The position numbers and the translations under genes are program-made. Below, piece after piece: positions 10,101-18,963 of a DNA stretch of 28,905 nt. Each line of letters begins with the position of its first letter. The first letter of the stretch is position 1. Under the pieces are notes generated by a model, which ran no database searches, was not told the DNA's origin, and was given only the letters and a program-made list of their open reading frames with translations. Source of the stretch: Apostichopus californicus (taxonomy: Eukaryota > Echinodermata > Holothuroidea > Aspidochirotida > Stichopodidae); NCBI GenBank assembly GCA_020650975.1, contig JAIPMN010009436.1, forward strand, positions 1,448 through 30,352, given 5' to 3'.

Positions 10101-12465
10101 CCCTTCCTTCCCTTGACCCAGGGGCCCCCAGACTCATCGTTACGCCGCTGCCTGGTCATGTTATACAAATTGATTAAGAATTGGAAATTTTGCCGCAATG
10201 AATCAGGTTTGGCAACTTACTTGGTCTGTCTTAGGTGAGGATGAGTATCTTGATCCGATTGGCTTTCTCTTCCTTTACTTCCAGTCACATCACCAAAGGC
10301 TCTGTCAAAGGCAATGGATGATGGCTGGTCTCCTTGAGCGGAGAAAAATCCCTCTCCCTTTGAACCTTCCTTTTGTACTTTAATACCTGACAGAATAGCA
10401 CTGAAGAGAAAATAAATACAAGACTAATGATCTGAAATACATGTGACCTTTTGAAGGAATTAAGTTTGCCATAAATCATATTTATTGGATCTTTAATTCT
10501 CCAAAACAAAATTTTAAATTAAACTCACACAGAATAACCAGAACTTTGTATAAAATATTGATCTTTATGTTGAACTTTATATAAAATTATGACAATTTTG
10601 TCAAATCAAGACAATTCATCCAATCAACATCATAGTACTGCTAGGAATGTACTTGCTTCAGGCTGTGTCCTTTAAAGTTGGTTAGGACCTGGAATGGGAG
10701 AGTGTCAGGAAGGGGGGGGTGGGGAGGAAGGAGATTGGTGGGTGTGGTTTGTTATGGTACTGTAATAGTAGTCTACTGGAGCAAGAGTAGTAGAAATCTC
10801 AGTTGCACTTCATAAAAGGAAATTGCATAACTATTGTCCAATTGTTTACCAAATACACTGAGATAACACATAATAACCAAAAATAACAATAGTTCACTCA
10901 TTCATACATGCAAATTACAATAGGATAGCCATGCTAGGACACAGGGGGGTATAAATGCCCTCGTCTTTGACACCATGCATACACAAATTTCACAAATTTA
11001 CAGGACACAAGCATTGTGTCCTTCATTAACTTGTTGGTGCCAATTCCAAGTGCTATCTTACAGGCCTGGGAACTTCCCTCCCTTGGCATACACATACACT
11101 CCTTTCTGATGGTTTTGTTTCTGCCATTATACTTACCTTACATCCTTAACCTCTTTCCCACTTTCTCCAGCTGTTGTGGCTTCCTTAAATCGCATCAACT
11201 GTTGGAGGAGCTCGGACTCTGTTTTTTTCTCATCTGGAAATGTCTTTGCAACATCTGCAACTGCCTCCTTGATAGTATCTTCAACTTCAACATCTAACCC
11301 TCTGAAGAAGCAAGATTTGTGGCAAAAACTTATGTTTCCCATTTTAAAGCATTTCAAAATCTTTGATCAAGATCCCTGCCCAAAAATGTGGCGTTTAGAA
11401 ACTTCTTTTCTTTCAATGGATGCTTTTAACAGCGATAGAAATATGAAATATATAAAATTGATAAGACAGAAAGATTCCAGCCTCTTACCTTTTAGAAACA
11501 GATTCATCTTTTCTTGCAATGGCTGCTTTCTTTGGACTTTGGATTTTCTGTAGTTTTCTTTTCTTAAATTCTGCTGCAGCTGAGAAGCCAATTTTCTTCT
11601 TTGTATCTGACGTAACTCCATCAACCTTGAGCCCTTTAATGACAGACAATAACTCTGAAACAGACTGAAAAAGAACCATAAAATAAATACAAAGAAATAA
11701 AGATGAAAATACATTGCCTACCCATTTATAAGAATTGTCTGGATGAAAAAATTGAACATTGTGATGAGATTTAAGAATTTGAAGGCTTCTATTTATGATG
11801 CAAAGTGACTTAAGTAAAAACACAATTGCTATATTTTAAATCTTATGAAGGCCTGATTCCAACCACAATCTTAACATTGAAAACTTCAAATAAATATTGA
11901 ATTTTACAAAATAGAACTTCATAGTAGGATCATACCACTGCTACTTTCAGGGATTGTGCCTGAGGAAATCCAGAAGAAAATCCCCCTAACCCCCCCCCCC
12001 CCATCCTAACCCCATCTTTTAGAGAGTGAGACATTCATGTTGTCTCTGATTGACTTTAAAGCAGTTTTAAGCATTGTTTCTCCCAACATTCTAACATTAA
12101 ACTAGCCTTTGAATTTGTTAAAGCAAAGTTTTTACCGTAGGGGCCTTCTTGTCATCATCTTTGCTATCCTTTGCAAGATGAGACGACGTTGTGAATGTCT
12201 TCAGGGTTACAGACCTGTAAAATAATAATTGAACACAATAAACGACAATGCTAAAAAGATAAAAAGAAAGGTCAGGTCATTAATTACCACACTTATGTAA
12301 TGGAAGAACTTTAAAAAAAAAGAAGCTTAATTTAAGCAGTCTACATATATGACCTTTACAGATTACAATGAAGAGTATTTCAAATGTTTACCTGCTCAAA
12401 CTCTGTTCTACACTGAATCTCAGGAAGGACACTTGCAGAACAGATGACAGTCTCACACACGACAT
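6930..12465 (-). CDS. MRPS31: Mitochondrial small ribosomal subunit protein mS31 (MRPS31), complete
   Basis: Spliced CDS in transcription order: 12465-12392, 12214-12136, 11664-11489, 11301-11137, 10400-10221, 8481-8417, 7569-7411, 7159-6930. Junction phases agree throughout and give 375 residues, close to about 395 in human. mS31 is a metazoan mitochondrial ribosome protein of the 28S subunit. Conserved blocks include [12 protein letters not shown] (residues 54-65), [48 protein letters not shown] (309-316) and [20 protein letters not shown] (338-357). The start ATG at 12465 opens an N-terminus rich in Ser, Leu, Val and Arg with no acidic residue in the first 18 positions, as expected of a mitochondrial presequence. 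The middle is poorly conserved, as is usual in this family. A TTTATT at 6860-6865 (AATAAA on the - strand) is a likely poly(A) signal. Identification is firm. Confidence 0.94.
7411..7569 (-). CDS. MRPS31: MRPS31 exon 7
   Basis: Acceptor TTTTGGCAG, donor GTAAGA. It encodes residues 247-299, including [22 protein letters not shown] and YPIDNE, among the best conserved parts of the protein. Confidence 0.93.
7570..8416. other. MRPS31 intron 6
   Basis: AT-rich intron between exons 6 and 7 with no recognised element. Confidence 0.6.
8417..8481 (-). CDS. MRPS31: MRPS31 exon 6
   Basis: 65-bp exon with acceptor CTGTTCAG and donor GTAACA. It encodes residues 225-246 with RKRLNIF, matching GKRLNIF of vertebrate MRPS31. 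Confidence 0.9.
9140..9529. mobile_element. Non-autonomous hAT-like element (outer, 390 bp)
   Basis: Inverted termini CAGGGGGGTAGGA are identical over 13 bp at both ends. Flanks GTCATGTC (9132-9139) and GTCATGTT (right copy, intact at 10154-10161 after the second insertion) match at 7 of 8 positions, as for an 8-bp target duplication. No transposase is encoded. It lies in MRPS31 intron 5. Confidence 0.8.
9534..10150. mobile_element. Non-autonomous hAT-like element (inner, 617 bp)
   Basis: Termini CAGCGGCGTAACG and its exact inverse CGTTACGCCGCTG, flanked by a perfect 8-bp direct repeat CCTGGTCA (9526-9533 and 10151-10158). Subterminal G/C runs (CCCAGGGGCCCC) occur at both ends. An 8-bp target duplication with CAG-starting termini is diagnostic of hAT transposons. 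No transposase remains. It is a GC-rich island in an AT-rich intron. Confidence 0.88.
10221..10400 (-). CDS. MRPS31: MRPS31 exon 5
   Basis: Acceptor TTTTCTCTTCAG, donor GTAAGT. It encodes residues 165-224, opening with AILSGIKV (vertebrate NIISDMKV) and continuing into a weakly conserved Gly/Ser/Gln-rich linker. Confidence 0.88.
10401..11136. other. MRPS31 intron 4
   Basis: AT-rich with a G-rich patch at about 10700-10750. No element or exon is recognised. Confidence 0.6.
11137..11301 (-). CDS. MRPS31: MRPS31 exon 4
   Basis: Acceptor CTTCTTCAG, donor GTAAGT. It encodes residues 110-164 with [12 protein letters not shown], matching the vertebrate TKSELLSQL block. Confidence 0.9.
11489..11664 (-). 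CDS. MRPS31: MRPS31 exon 3
   Basis: Acceptor TTTTTCAG, donor GTAAGA. It encodes residues 52-109, including [12 protein letters not shown], which matches the vertebrate DLLGIIKGMKV block, followed by a very basic segment (KKRKLQK). Confidence 0.9.
11665..12135. other. MRPS31 intron 2
   Basis: AT-rich with a C run near 11990-12002. Nothing else is recognised. Confidence 0.6.
12136..12214 (-). CDS. MRPS31: MRPS31 exon 2
   Basis: Acceptor TTTTACAG and donor GTAAAA. It encodes residues 25-51: the rest of the presequence ([12 protein letters not shown]) and a Lys/Asp-rich patch similar to the charged stretch that precedes the first conserved block in vertebrate MRPS31. Confidence 0.85.
12392..12465 (-). 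CDS. MRPS31: MRPS31 exon 1 (start, presequence)
   Basis: ATG at 12465-12463, 24 codons plus AG, donor GTAAAC. It encodes a basic, hydroxylated, hydrophobic leader with Arg at positions 5 and 16. The context before ATG is TTAAAG with A at -3. I chose this start because phase 2 joins exon 2 and no in-frame upstream ATG is evident. Confidence 0.82.
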
Positions 12466-12551
12466 CTTTAATCTCTTTTTCTAGTTGCCTTTTCTCACCT
12501 ATTCCACTGGATCCCCTGAAGTCTAGATATAAACAGTAATCGAGAGAAACT

Positions 12552-12716
12552 TTTAACCAGTAATAAGTGAAATCTTATCTGTTTACCTGGTAACACAAAG
12601 GCACATTAATAAGTTGGAATAATAAACCTTTAAGAAATTTTTAATCAGTAATGAGTGAAATCTTATCTGTTCACCTGGTAACACAAAGGCACATTAATAA
12701 GTTGGAATAATATGCT
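12552..12716. repeat. Direct tandem duplication, period 88 bp
   Basis: Two nearly identical units share GTGAAATCTTATCTG and CACAAAGGCACATTAATAAG, the second 88 bp after the first. It lies about 90-250 bp upstream of the MRPS31 start codon, so in its probable promoter or 5' UTR region. Confidence 0.88.
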
Positions 12717-12815
12717 GTACATGGACACCTTGAGCTATTTTGTAGATGTACAATAGATAGATGATCAATGATATTAAAACAACAGTATGCATGTATAACA
12801 TTCATTCTGTCAGGA

Positions 12816-12859
12816 TTGAGTAGGCTGGGTATTTTCTTGAGTAGGCTGGGTATTTTCTT
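12816..12859. repeat. 21-bp tandem duplication
   Basis: GAGTAGGCTGGGTATTTTCTT occurs twice in direct succession. Confidence 0.85.
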
Positions 12860-13092
12860 GTACTTCAATTTTATGGAACATCTCATGGTTCTTACCACTG
12901 TATTCGCCCCTTGGGCTAACTGAGTTTCGGAAAAAGATAGGACCTGTTGGTTAACATAAGGCCTAAATAGATAGTACTTGACCATTTAATGTATCAAAAT
13001 GAGATATTTCAAGCCAAACCAATACAACTTCTATGTTAGTATCATGGCATAGAAAAAAAAACTTAAAGCACATTTGCAACACTGAAATTACC

Positions 13093-13699
13093 GGTTACAG
13101 GCCACCAGACCGAAGGTCCGCGAGACGGAAATTAAAAAGGTCTGCGACACCAAAGGTCTTTGAGACCGAGGTCTGCGAGACCGAAACTATTACAAGCCTA
13201 TGATAGTGGCAAGACAAATATCACTTCCGGAAATATAACGTTGATAAAGCGCATAATTAAAAAGAATTTACAGCCATTTCTTTTCATAGTGGATACCAGT
13301 GACTTATATAAGGGGGCTGGGACGGCTTGCATTGATACTATGCCTCCACCATTGGCGTAACCAGAGGGGGTAGCAGGGGCGAAAGCCCCGCTCTCAAAAG
13401 TCTCGCCCCTCCCCGCCCTGCCGCCCCAAATGAAATATGAGAATACAATATAACTGAATAATTAAATATAGCGATACCCTATTTTAAACAATATTGCCCC
13501 CCCTGTCAATCTCTTTGACCCGCTCTGAAGTCGCTCTAATGAAAAAGTCTAGTTACGCCTATCGATGGACGATGCATAGACCATCGGTCTCGCGGACCAT
13601 CGGTCTCGCGGACCATATATTCGCGGAAATTCGTTCTTGCGGACCTTGGGTCTCGCGGACCTTGGGTCTGGCGGACCTTCGGTTTCGTGGAATTCCCCC
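13093..13699. mobile_element. Foldback-type DNA element with 16-bp arrays in both arms
   Basis: The left arm (about 13101-13186) and right arm (about 13579-13692) carry inverted arrays of a 15-16-bp unit of the type GACCWTSGGTCTCGCG. The outer arm sequence CCACCAGACCGAAGGTCCGC (left) matches the reverse complement of the right arm at about 17 of 20 positions. An 8-bp direct repeat AAATTACC flanks the element at 13085-13092 and 13700-13707. No protein is encoded. A second hAT-like piece seems to lie inside (13350-13566). Confidence 0.7.
13350..13566. mobile_element. Degenerate hAT-like element inside the foldback element
   Basis: Left end CATTGGCGTAACCAGAG and right end TCTAGTTACGCCTAT are imperfect inverted repeats of the GGCGTAACYAGA type. 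Subterminal G/C runs occur on both sides. No target duplication could be found, so the exact ends are uncertain. Confidence 0.55.
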
Positions 13700-13767
13700 A
13701 AATTACCTAACCTATCATCTGGGGTAGGCCTAGGCATTAGAAATTATTACTCTACTATTGTTGGCAT

Positions 13768-14094
13768 CAAGGGCGTAGGAACCGGTGGGGCTGGGGGGCG
13801 CCAGCCCCCCAGTGAAAAATATGGTGGGGCGGAAGTATCATTCCGCCCCCCCGCTCCGCAAGTCAGAAAACCCCTTTTTCATTTCCAAATGAGAAAAAAA
13901 ATCTCATTTGGAGCACCAAATTGCATCTAAGGCCAGGTGAAAATGCAAAATTATTTACAAAATGGTGTTGAACTTTTGTGCTATATTGCAGCAAATTGCA
14001 TCTGAGGCCACAAAAAATTCCAAAAAAAGACCCCTCCCCCAGGCCGGCTATCAGTCTTCAGCCCCCCACTCAAAAGTACCTTCCTACGCCACTG
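13768..14094. mobile_element. Non-autonomous hAT-like element, 327 bp, perfect 8-bp target duplication
   Basis: Termini CAAGGGCGTAGGAA (left) and CAGTGGCGTAGGAA (right, reverse complement) are flanked by GTTGGCAT at 13760-13767 and 14095-14102. The inside has G/C runs and two copies of the TTGCATCTRAGGCC motif, shared with the element at 1096-1624. Confidence 0.88.
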
Positions 14095-14133
14095 GTTGGC
14101 ATGAGTGATGATGATAAGAAAATATGGCCTAAC

Positions 14134-14352
14134 TTTAGAATCCGTACCATATGAATGGGAAAGCTGACTTCGAATCGGCCGAATAACAACTGTATAATCC
14201 GGCTTGGTTTCTGTCTCCCAAATCAATAGAATTAGGGTTAGGAAGTAGTGAATAGGGTAAGGGGTTAGGAATTAGTGTTAGGAAGTAGTGAATATAGGGT
14301 TAGGGGTTAGGAATTAGGGCTAGCTAGGTAGTCGAATGGTACGGATTCTAAA
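14134..14352. mobile_element. Small inverted-repeat element with telomere-like internal repeats
   Basis: TTTAGAATCCGTACCAT at 14134-14150 and its perfect inverse at 14336-14352 (17 bp) bound a 219-bp unit. The inside, 14226-14320, consists of TTAGGG-like words (GGGTTAGGAATTAG, GTTAGGAAGTAGTGAAT) in two units of about 41-43 bp. No clear target duplication. Confidence 0.7.
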
Positions 14353-15960
14353 TTAGTACCGAAAATATGTGGTTTTGGGCAACGATAGAAATATTTCCAA
14401 ATGAAATTCTGTCGTGTGTGATGTAGTTGGTGTAATGACTGATGTATTTGCTTACACCGATTCGCGAAACTGAAACAGCTATAGGCTATGTGGATTGTAA
14501 TAGCTTATTTGTAATTTTGTATGGCATGGAACTGGGGCCTAGCCTAACTTTAGTTTAGTTTAATAAACAAAACTACAACTTACAAGACAGTCTAACGTTG
14601 GTCTATCTTAGTTTACTGACCCCTTGATCATTGGAAATATATTGCACATCAAATAAGATTCTTTGATAACATTTTAATTGAACTGTATTTCTCGTAGGTT
14701 TGCATGCCTTAGCTGGTCTTGGTAACATACGGACCAGGCAATTAGAAGTTCGAGCAGAATGCGTACGGAAGTGCACTGTGTTTGTATTACCGTGTTTTGT
14801 ACAGAGTAAGCCATGTGTTACCTATAGCTATTTCGTTACGTTGTAATTTGGTTACCCATGGTAAACATTTTCAGGCTAGGACCGAAAGAAATGAAGCAGT
14901 CCTCTGATCTCAACAAACTGTACCGGCTCTGAAAACAGAACAAAGAAGAACATATTAAGCATTTTATGGTATGATCAATCTTAATAATATAAACTTCTAG
15001 AAATAGAGAGTAATTTCCACACTTTCTTTTCGTGACGATTTGCACCAGCCAGACGCTTACGTTGCTAGTCTACATCTTTGATAACACGTATCTTGCTCTG
15101 CTACGTTAGGATAACAAATTTGCGTTAACAAGGGCGCACATTTCGAAGCCTAGTGTTATTTGGCAACTGCAGGGGTGTGTCATGTCTACAATAGCCACTA
15201 GTCCGTAGTCGGGGTGCCATGATTCTTATCTGCAGGATACTGCTATGATTAATGGAGGGTAGAATATGAAAAGTAAAATATTAACAAATGAATTCAGTGC
15301 GAAACTTTTCAAGGGTCATAGTCTAACCTTGGACCATTTGGATAGCTAATTAATACAGGGCCCAAGTGTCTAAGTTAGTCTAGGCCAAGTTACTAGTACT
15401 AGTACCACTAGTACTTTTTTAGTAGTATTAAAACGGTTGTAGAGTAGTATGAGTAACAGGCCAGATATCAATTTCCACCTTAGCCTAACTAAGTGTAAAC
15501 CTATGTTAGGCATGACGTTAGACAGATCATTAGTTGAAAATATGATTTTTTACTGTTAGATTTAAAACATAAGCTTGAAATATTTTGTTTTCATAGGATA
15601 CCTTAATTCAAAGTTGGGCAAAGTGCAGTCCTCAAGAAAATGGCTGTCGCTCGCAACTTTTCAAAACTCCATTTCTGCACCTTGCTAAAATGTTATATAC
15701 CAAGTCTAGTAAGGAAAAAATGAAACACATAATTATACATTATTGTCAAGTGAGTAGGTGTATTTTGAAGTGTTGCAGCACATAACTTAGGCACAAAGTT
15801 TTATTTGGCTTGTCAGATCAATTTTGTGTCCACCCTTGCTATAAAAGGACTAGTAATATCAAATATTCATGTAAGGCATGGTTAGTATGTAATGAAACAT
15901 GGTCTACTTAAATCCTTTACACACATGTTGTAACTTAATTACCTAAGCGCTTACCACATA
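14353..15960. other. Intergenic region between MRPS31 and intersectin, possible ITSN promoter area
   Basis: About 14440-15180 has more CpG dinucleotides (ATTCGCGAAAC, AATGCGTACGG, CACGTATC, GGGCGCAC) than most of the window outside repeats. It could hold the intersectin transcription start and a 5' UTR exon. I see no defined exon. CTAGTACTAGTACCACTAGTACT near 15390-15415 is a short self-complementary run. Confidence 0.3.
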
Positions 15961-15966
15961 CCATCT

Positions 15967-16031
15967 CTCCCCCCCCCCCCTCCCACCACACCCNNNNNNN
16001 NNNCCCCCCCCCCCCCTCCCACCACACCCCT
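15967..16031. other. 10-N assembly gap with duplicated flanks
   Basis: Ns at 15994-16003. A C run followed by TCCCACCACACCC occurs on both sides (15981-15993 and 16017-16029), so the two contig ends probably overlap and the duplication is an assembly artefact. Confidence 0.85.
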
Positions 16032-16119
16032 CCCAAAAAGTAACTGGTAAAACATTGGATTACATATACAAGACATATACTCTATCACTTTCCAATATTT
16101 TTGTGTATTGTTATCAGAA

Positions 16120-16235
16120 TAAGTGCCAACCAAAGTGAAATCAAGAACTGTTGTTTCTCCATGGAGGTCAAAGGTCATTTGAGGTTCATAAGCTTGACAG
16201 TCTGAAAACCTTGTAAGCATGATCATTTCAAAGGG
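16120..16235. repeat. Single copy of the DR1-bearing repeat family
   Basis: Matches part of the tandem unit at 17815-18213: AAGAACTGTTGTTT, GGAGGTCAAAGGTCATTTGAGGT (shown in pieces), CTGAAAACC and TTGTAAGCATGAT. It contains a perfect AGGTCA-A-AGGTCA at 16165-16177. Confidence 0.7.
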
Positions 16236-17800
16236 TAAAGGATGGTTTAGCACATTTGTTGTGCAAATCCTCTACAGTTTGTACAAGAAACTATCATTCT
16301 GAAATATGTTAGATGTCGTTTGTTGTCACAAAGAGTGTGAGAACCCTGTAAATACACAAACTTGGTATCCACTCCCAAGACCAAAAAAAAAGAAGAAATT
16401 TGATATATAGGTCTGCATTAGTGTAAGAATCTACTGATCAGAAGTTATTATTGCTCATTAAACTTAAAATCTTGTGTGCAGAGCTACTATTGAATGTTCC
16501 GTATGGCAAAGAATGTTGGCTTTCTGGTTATAAAATCAGGTAAGTGAGAAGAAAATAAATCAAAACTACAATCCATAAATGTTACCCGAAAGGAAATGAG
16601 GTCAGTATTAAGAACTGAGCATGCATAGTCCCGAATGTGATGACTTTTCAAGCAGTTATGTTCGTTAGAGATCTATTTCCACTTTTGTTTATATTTAAAG
16701 CCCACTTACACATGTTAACATAATGGTACTAACCAAAGCTTCAGGTACATGGACTATTGTATAGGGGGTACCAATTTCTGTATCAAACACAACATAGTTT
16801 AACATTTAAAGACATGTTATCTACATAATATTGTTAACATTTACTAATTTAATAGTACCAAGAACAATATAAATGTTCCTTTGGTAATTTTATTCTACCC
16901 GTTGAATGTTTTTTCTAACATTGACAAACAGTGCAAACCATATGATTTTAGTAATAGCAGCCTTTTTGAAGTCTTTGGCTTTGAGTACAGCATTTCTGTA
17001 TGTTGCCATGTTGGACCAAGCTATCCGTTACAGTATTTACCAACTTTGCGATCTGTGTTATAGTCATTGCCGACTTTGCAATCCACGGTTCCCCTCACAA
17101 GTTTGCAAGGTTGGTAAAAGTAACTCCATAGTTTTCCCTTTCTGGAAACCGAAAAGGCAGATAATCTGAAGTTGCCTGTAGAAAAGCCAAACGCACTGCT
17201 GTGATGTGATGTGCTTCAGAAAATGTGGTAATTATCTGTCTGCCAATGAGAGGGGGGTTGGGCCGGGGCCGGATATGGGTACAGAGGGGATGATTTTTTC
17301 TGAAGGTTCAAATCTCACAGAATTATACGTCGCTACGCTCTGCTCTACCCTTTCAGCTCATTTTGGAATTTTTTGGGGGGCACGAAATGTGGTGGGTTCT
17401 ATTGTTTTAGGTAAGGGGACTTCATTGCAAAATGGTGCTATCGTTTCCATCGTTTTTGCTATATTTGTGTAGTACAACTTGTAGTCTTACCAACGCATAC
17501 AACTTTCTGCGTATGCAATGTTTTGCCTCCAGAAATTGCTGTGGGGGAAGAGGGGGGGGCAGTCTGCCCCCTCCCTCGGGCTATGCCACTGCTTTAAATT
17601 TCCTCAAAGTTGTGTCAGTGTATCTGAAATGAACAAGTTCCCATTGTGCAATTACAGAATATAATTGATACCTCTGCACCCTACATATAGTTCTAGAATG
17701 ATTTATTTATACATTTGCACAGTTTAATGTACAGTGTTTGGTTTCGATGACATAGAGAACCCTATGCAGTCATGATGGCGTGTGTGTATGCATGTGTGTA
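16236..17800. other. Intergenic region upstream of intersectin
   Basis: AT-rich. At 17574-17591 lies one hAT-like end (CAGTGGCATAGCCCGAGG on the minus strand) next to G/C runs from about 17547; the matching other end was not found, though G-rich sequence at 17248-17275 may mark it. Open stretches near 16881-17169 resemble nothing I know. TG-rich microsatellite at 17778-17813. Confidence 0.4.
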
Positions 17801-17814
17801 TGCTTGTGTGTGTG

Positions 17815-18213
17815 ATGCCCAGCTTGTAAACATGATATCTCAAGGTAGGAATCATGAATACTTCCATACTTGGCATGTGGGTTGCATTATATTGAATAGA
17901 AGAACTCAACTGTTTTGGTGGAGGTCAAAGGTCATCTGGGTCACAAGTGGTAAACCTCTGAAACCCTTGTAAACATGGTATCACATGGTAGAAATCATGG
18001 ATACCTTTTATACATGGTATATGGGTTTGCCATATTGAGTACAAGAATCCTTCAGTTGTTTGTGTAGGTCAAAGTCATTTGAGGTCACCAGAGGTCAAAC
18101 TCTGAAAACCCTTAAACATGATATCTCAAGGTAGGAATCATGGATACTTCTCATACTTAATGTGTGGATGTATCATATTGAGTTCAAGATCCCTGTTGTT
18201 TTGGTGGAGGTGT
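17815..18213. repeat. 143-bp tandem repeat, about 2.7 copies, with nuclear-receptor-like half sites
   Basis: Units start with GTAAACATG at 17826, 17969 and about 18112 (spacing about 143). Each contains AGGAATCATGGATAC, CATATTGAGT and the GGAGGTCAAAGGTCA region. Unit 1 has a perfect DR1 at 17922-17934. Unit 2 has AGGTCA at 18082-18087 and 18092-18097 (DR4 spacing). Confidence 0.85.
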
Positions 18214-18941
18214 GTATTGCCACTAACAGTGGACTGACCTGTATTTATCATGCCATAGTGTAATTGTGCACCAAAATAGTGGTTCAGGACATTTCTATTA
18301 TAAGAACTATTTCTGGTGTAACAGGCAGAAGTCTAGTGTGATAAAGTCATCAAAACCTCAATGCATTTTACATTCTGGTTATGTACTGTTTCCATTGCAT
18401 GTTGCTTTAAAGTACTCTTGTATGGTCAGTATCCTCACATCAACATTGAAACTGTAAGTCTATAAGTTTCCACAATTTATATTGACTTTGTAAACTTTTG
18501 TAACCATCTATGCTCAGGAAATATTCATGATCATAGGATATTCATCATGATCCTGTGTCTGGTCTGTACTTTAGAAACAAGGCAAATTAAATCAGGTCAT
18601 TGATTCTTTGTAGTATTTAGAAATCTGTCAATTTCCTTGTATAAAAAGGAGGGTAATTGTAGCTCAGTTTTATATTACTGAAGCTCCAAAAAACTTTTCT
18701 TTCAACATTATGATGGTGATCAGGAGTTGAATTATTTCCTCACCCAGTTCCTTCCTTGTTACTTTCAATGCTCTCGGGGCATAGATAAGAGGAAGCAAAT
18801 GATTAGTAGTGTAACTCCATTGTGTCTTAGAATCAATTACACACTCTCAGTTTGTGTGCTCTGTGATATTTCTCATCATTGATTTACCGTATTTGCCTTT
18901 TAACGATGCATTTTTTAGGTTCATGGAGAGTACCTTACAAG

Positions 18942-18963
18942 ATGATGCAGCAATCTGCAACAG
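18942..18963 (+). CDS. ITSN1: Intersectin first coding exon (proposed start)
   Basis: ATG ATG at 18942-18947 opens seven codons plus G before donor GTGAGA. The phase joins exon 2 (G + AA TGG), giving MMQQSATEW. A acceptor-like TTTTTTAG at 18911-18918 precedes it, so the exon probably begins at 18919 with 5' UTR. The frame stays open back to 18919, so an extra upstream coding exon is not excluded. Vertebrate intersectin has a slightly longer leader before the same Trp. Confidence 0.65.

Larger units (their letters stand above)
8482..10220. other. MRPS31 intron 5
   Basis: The longest intron of the gene; about 1 kb of it is the two adjoining hAT-like elements. The rest is AT-rich with nothing recognised. 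Confidence 0.6.

Noticed and set aside
14226-14320. Interstitial telomere
   Set aside because: The TTAGGG-like words are degenerate, short and enclosed in a 17-bp inverted repeat, so a mobile element explains them better.
15951-16253. Open frame across the N gap on the minus strand
   Set aside because: The Gly/Val-rich part is translated poly-C and Ns, and the rest is unlike any known protein.
16881-17169. Hydrophobic open frames that might encode a membrane protein
   Set aside because: Two overlapping frames are open in the same AT-rich stretch, with no homology and no splice context.
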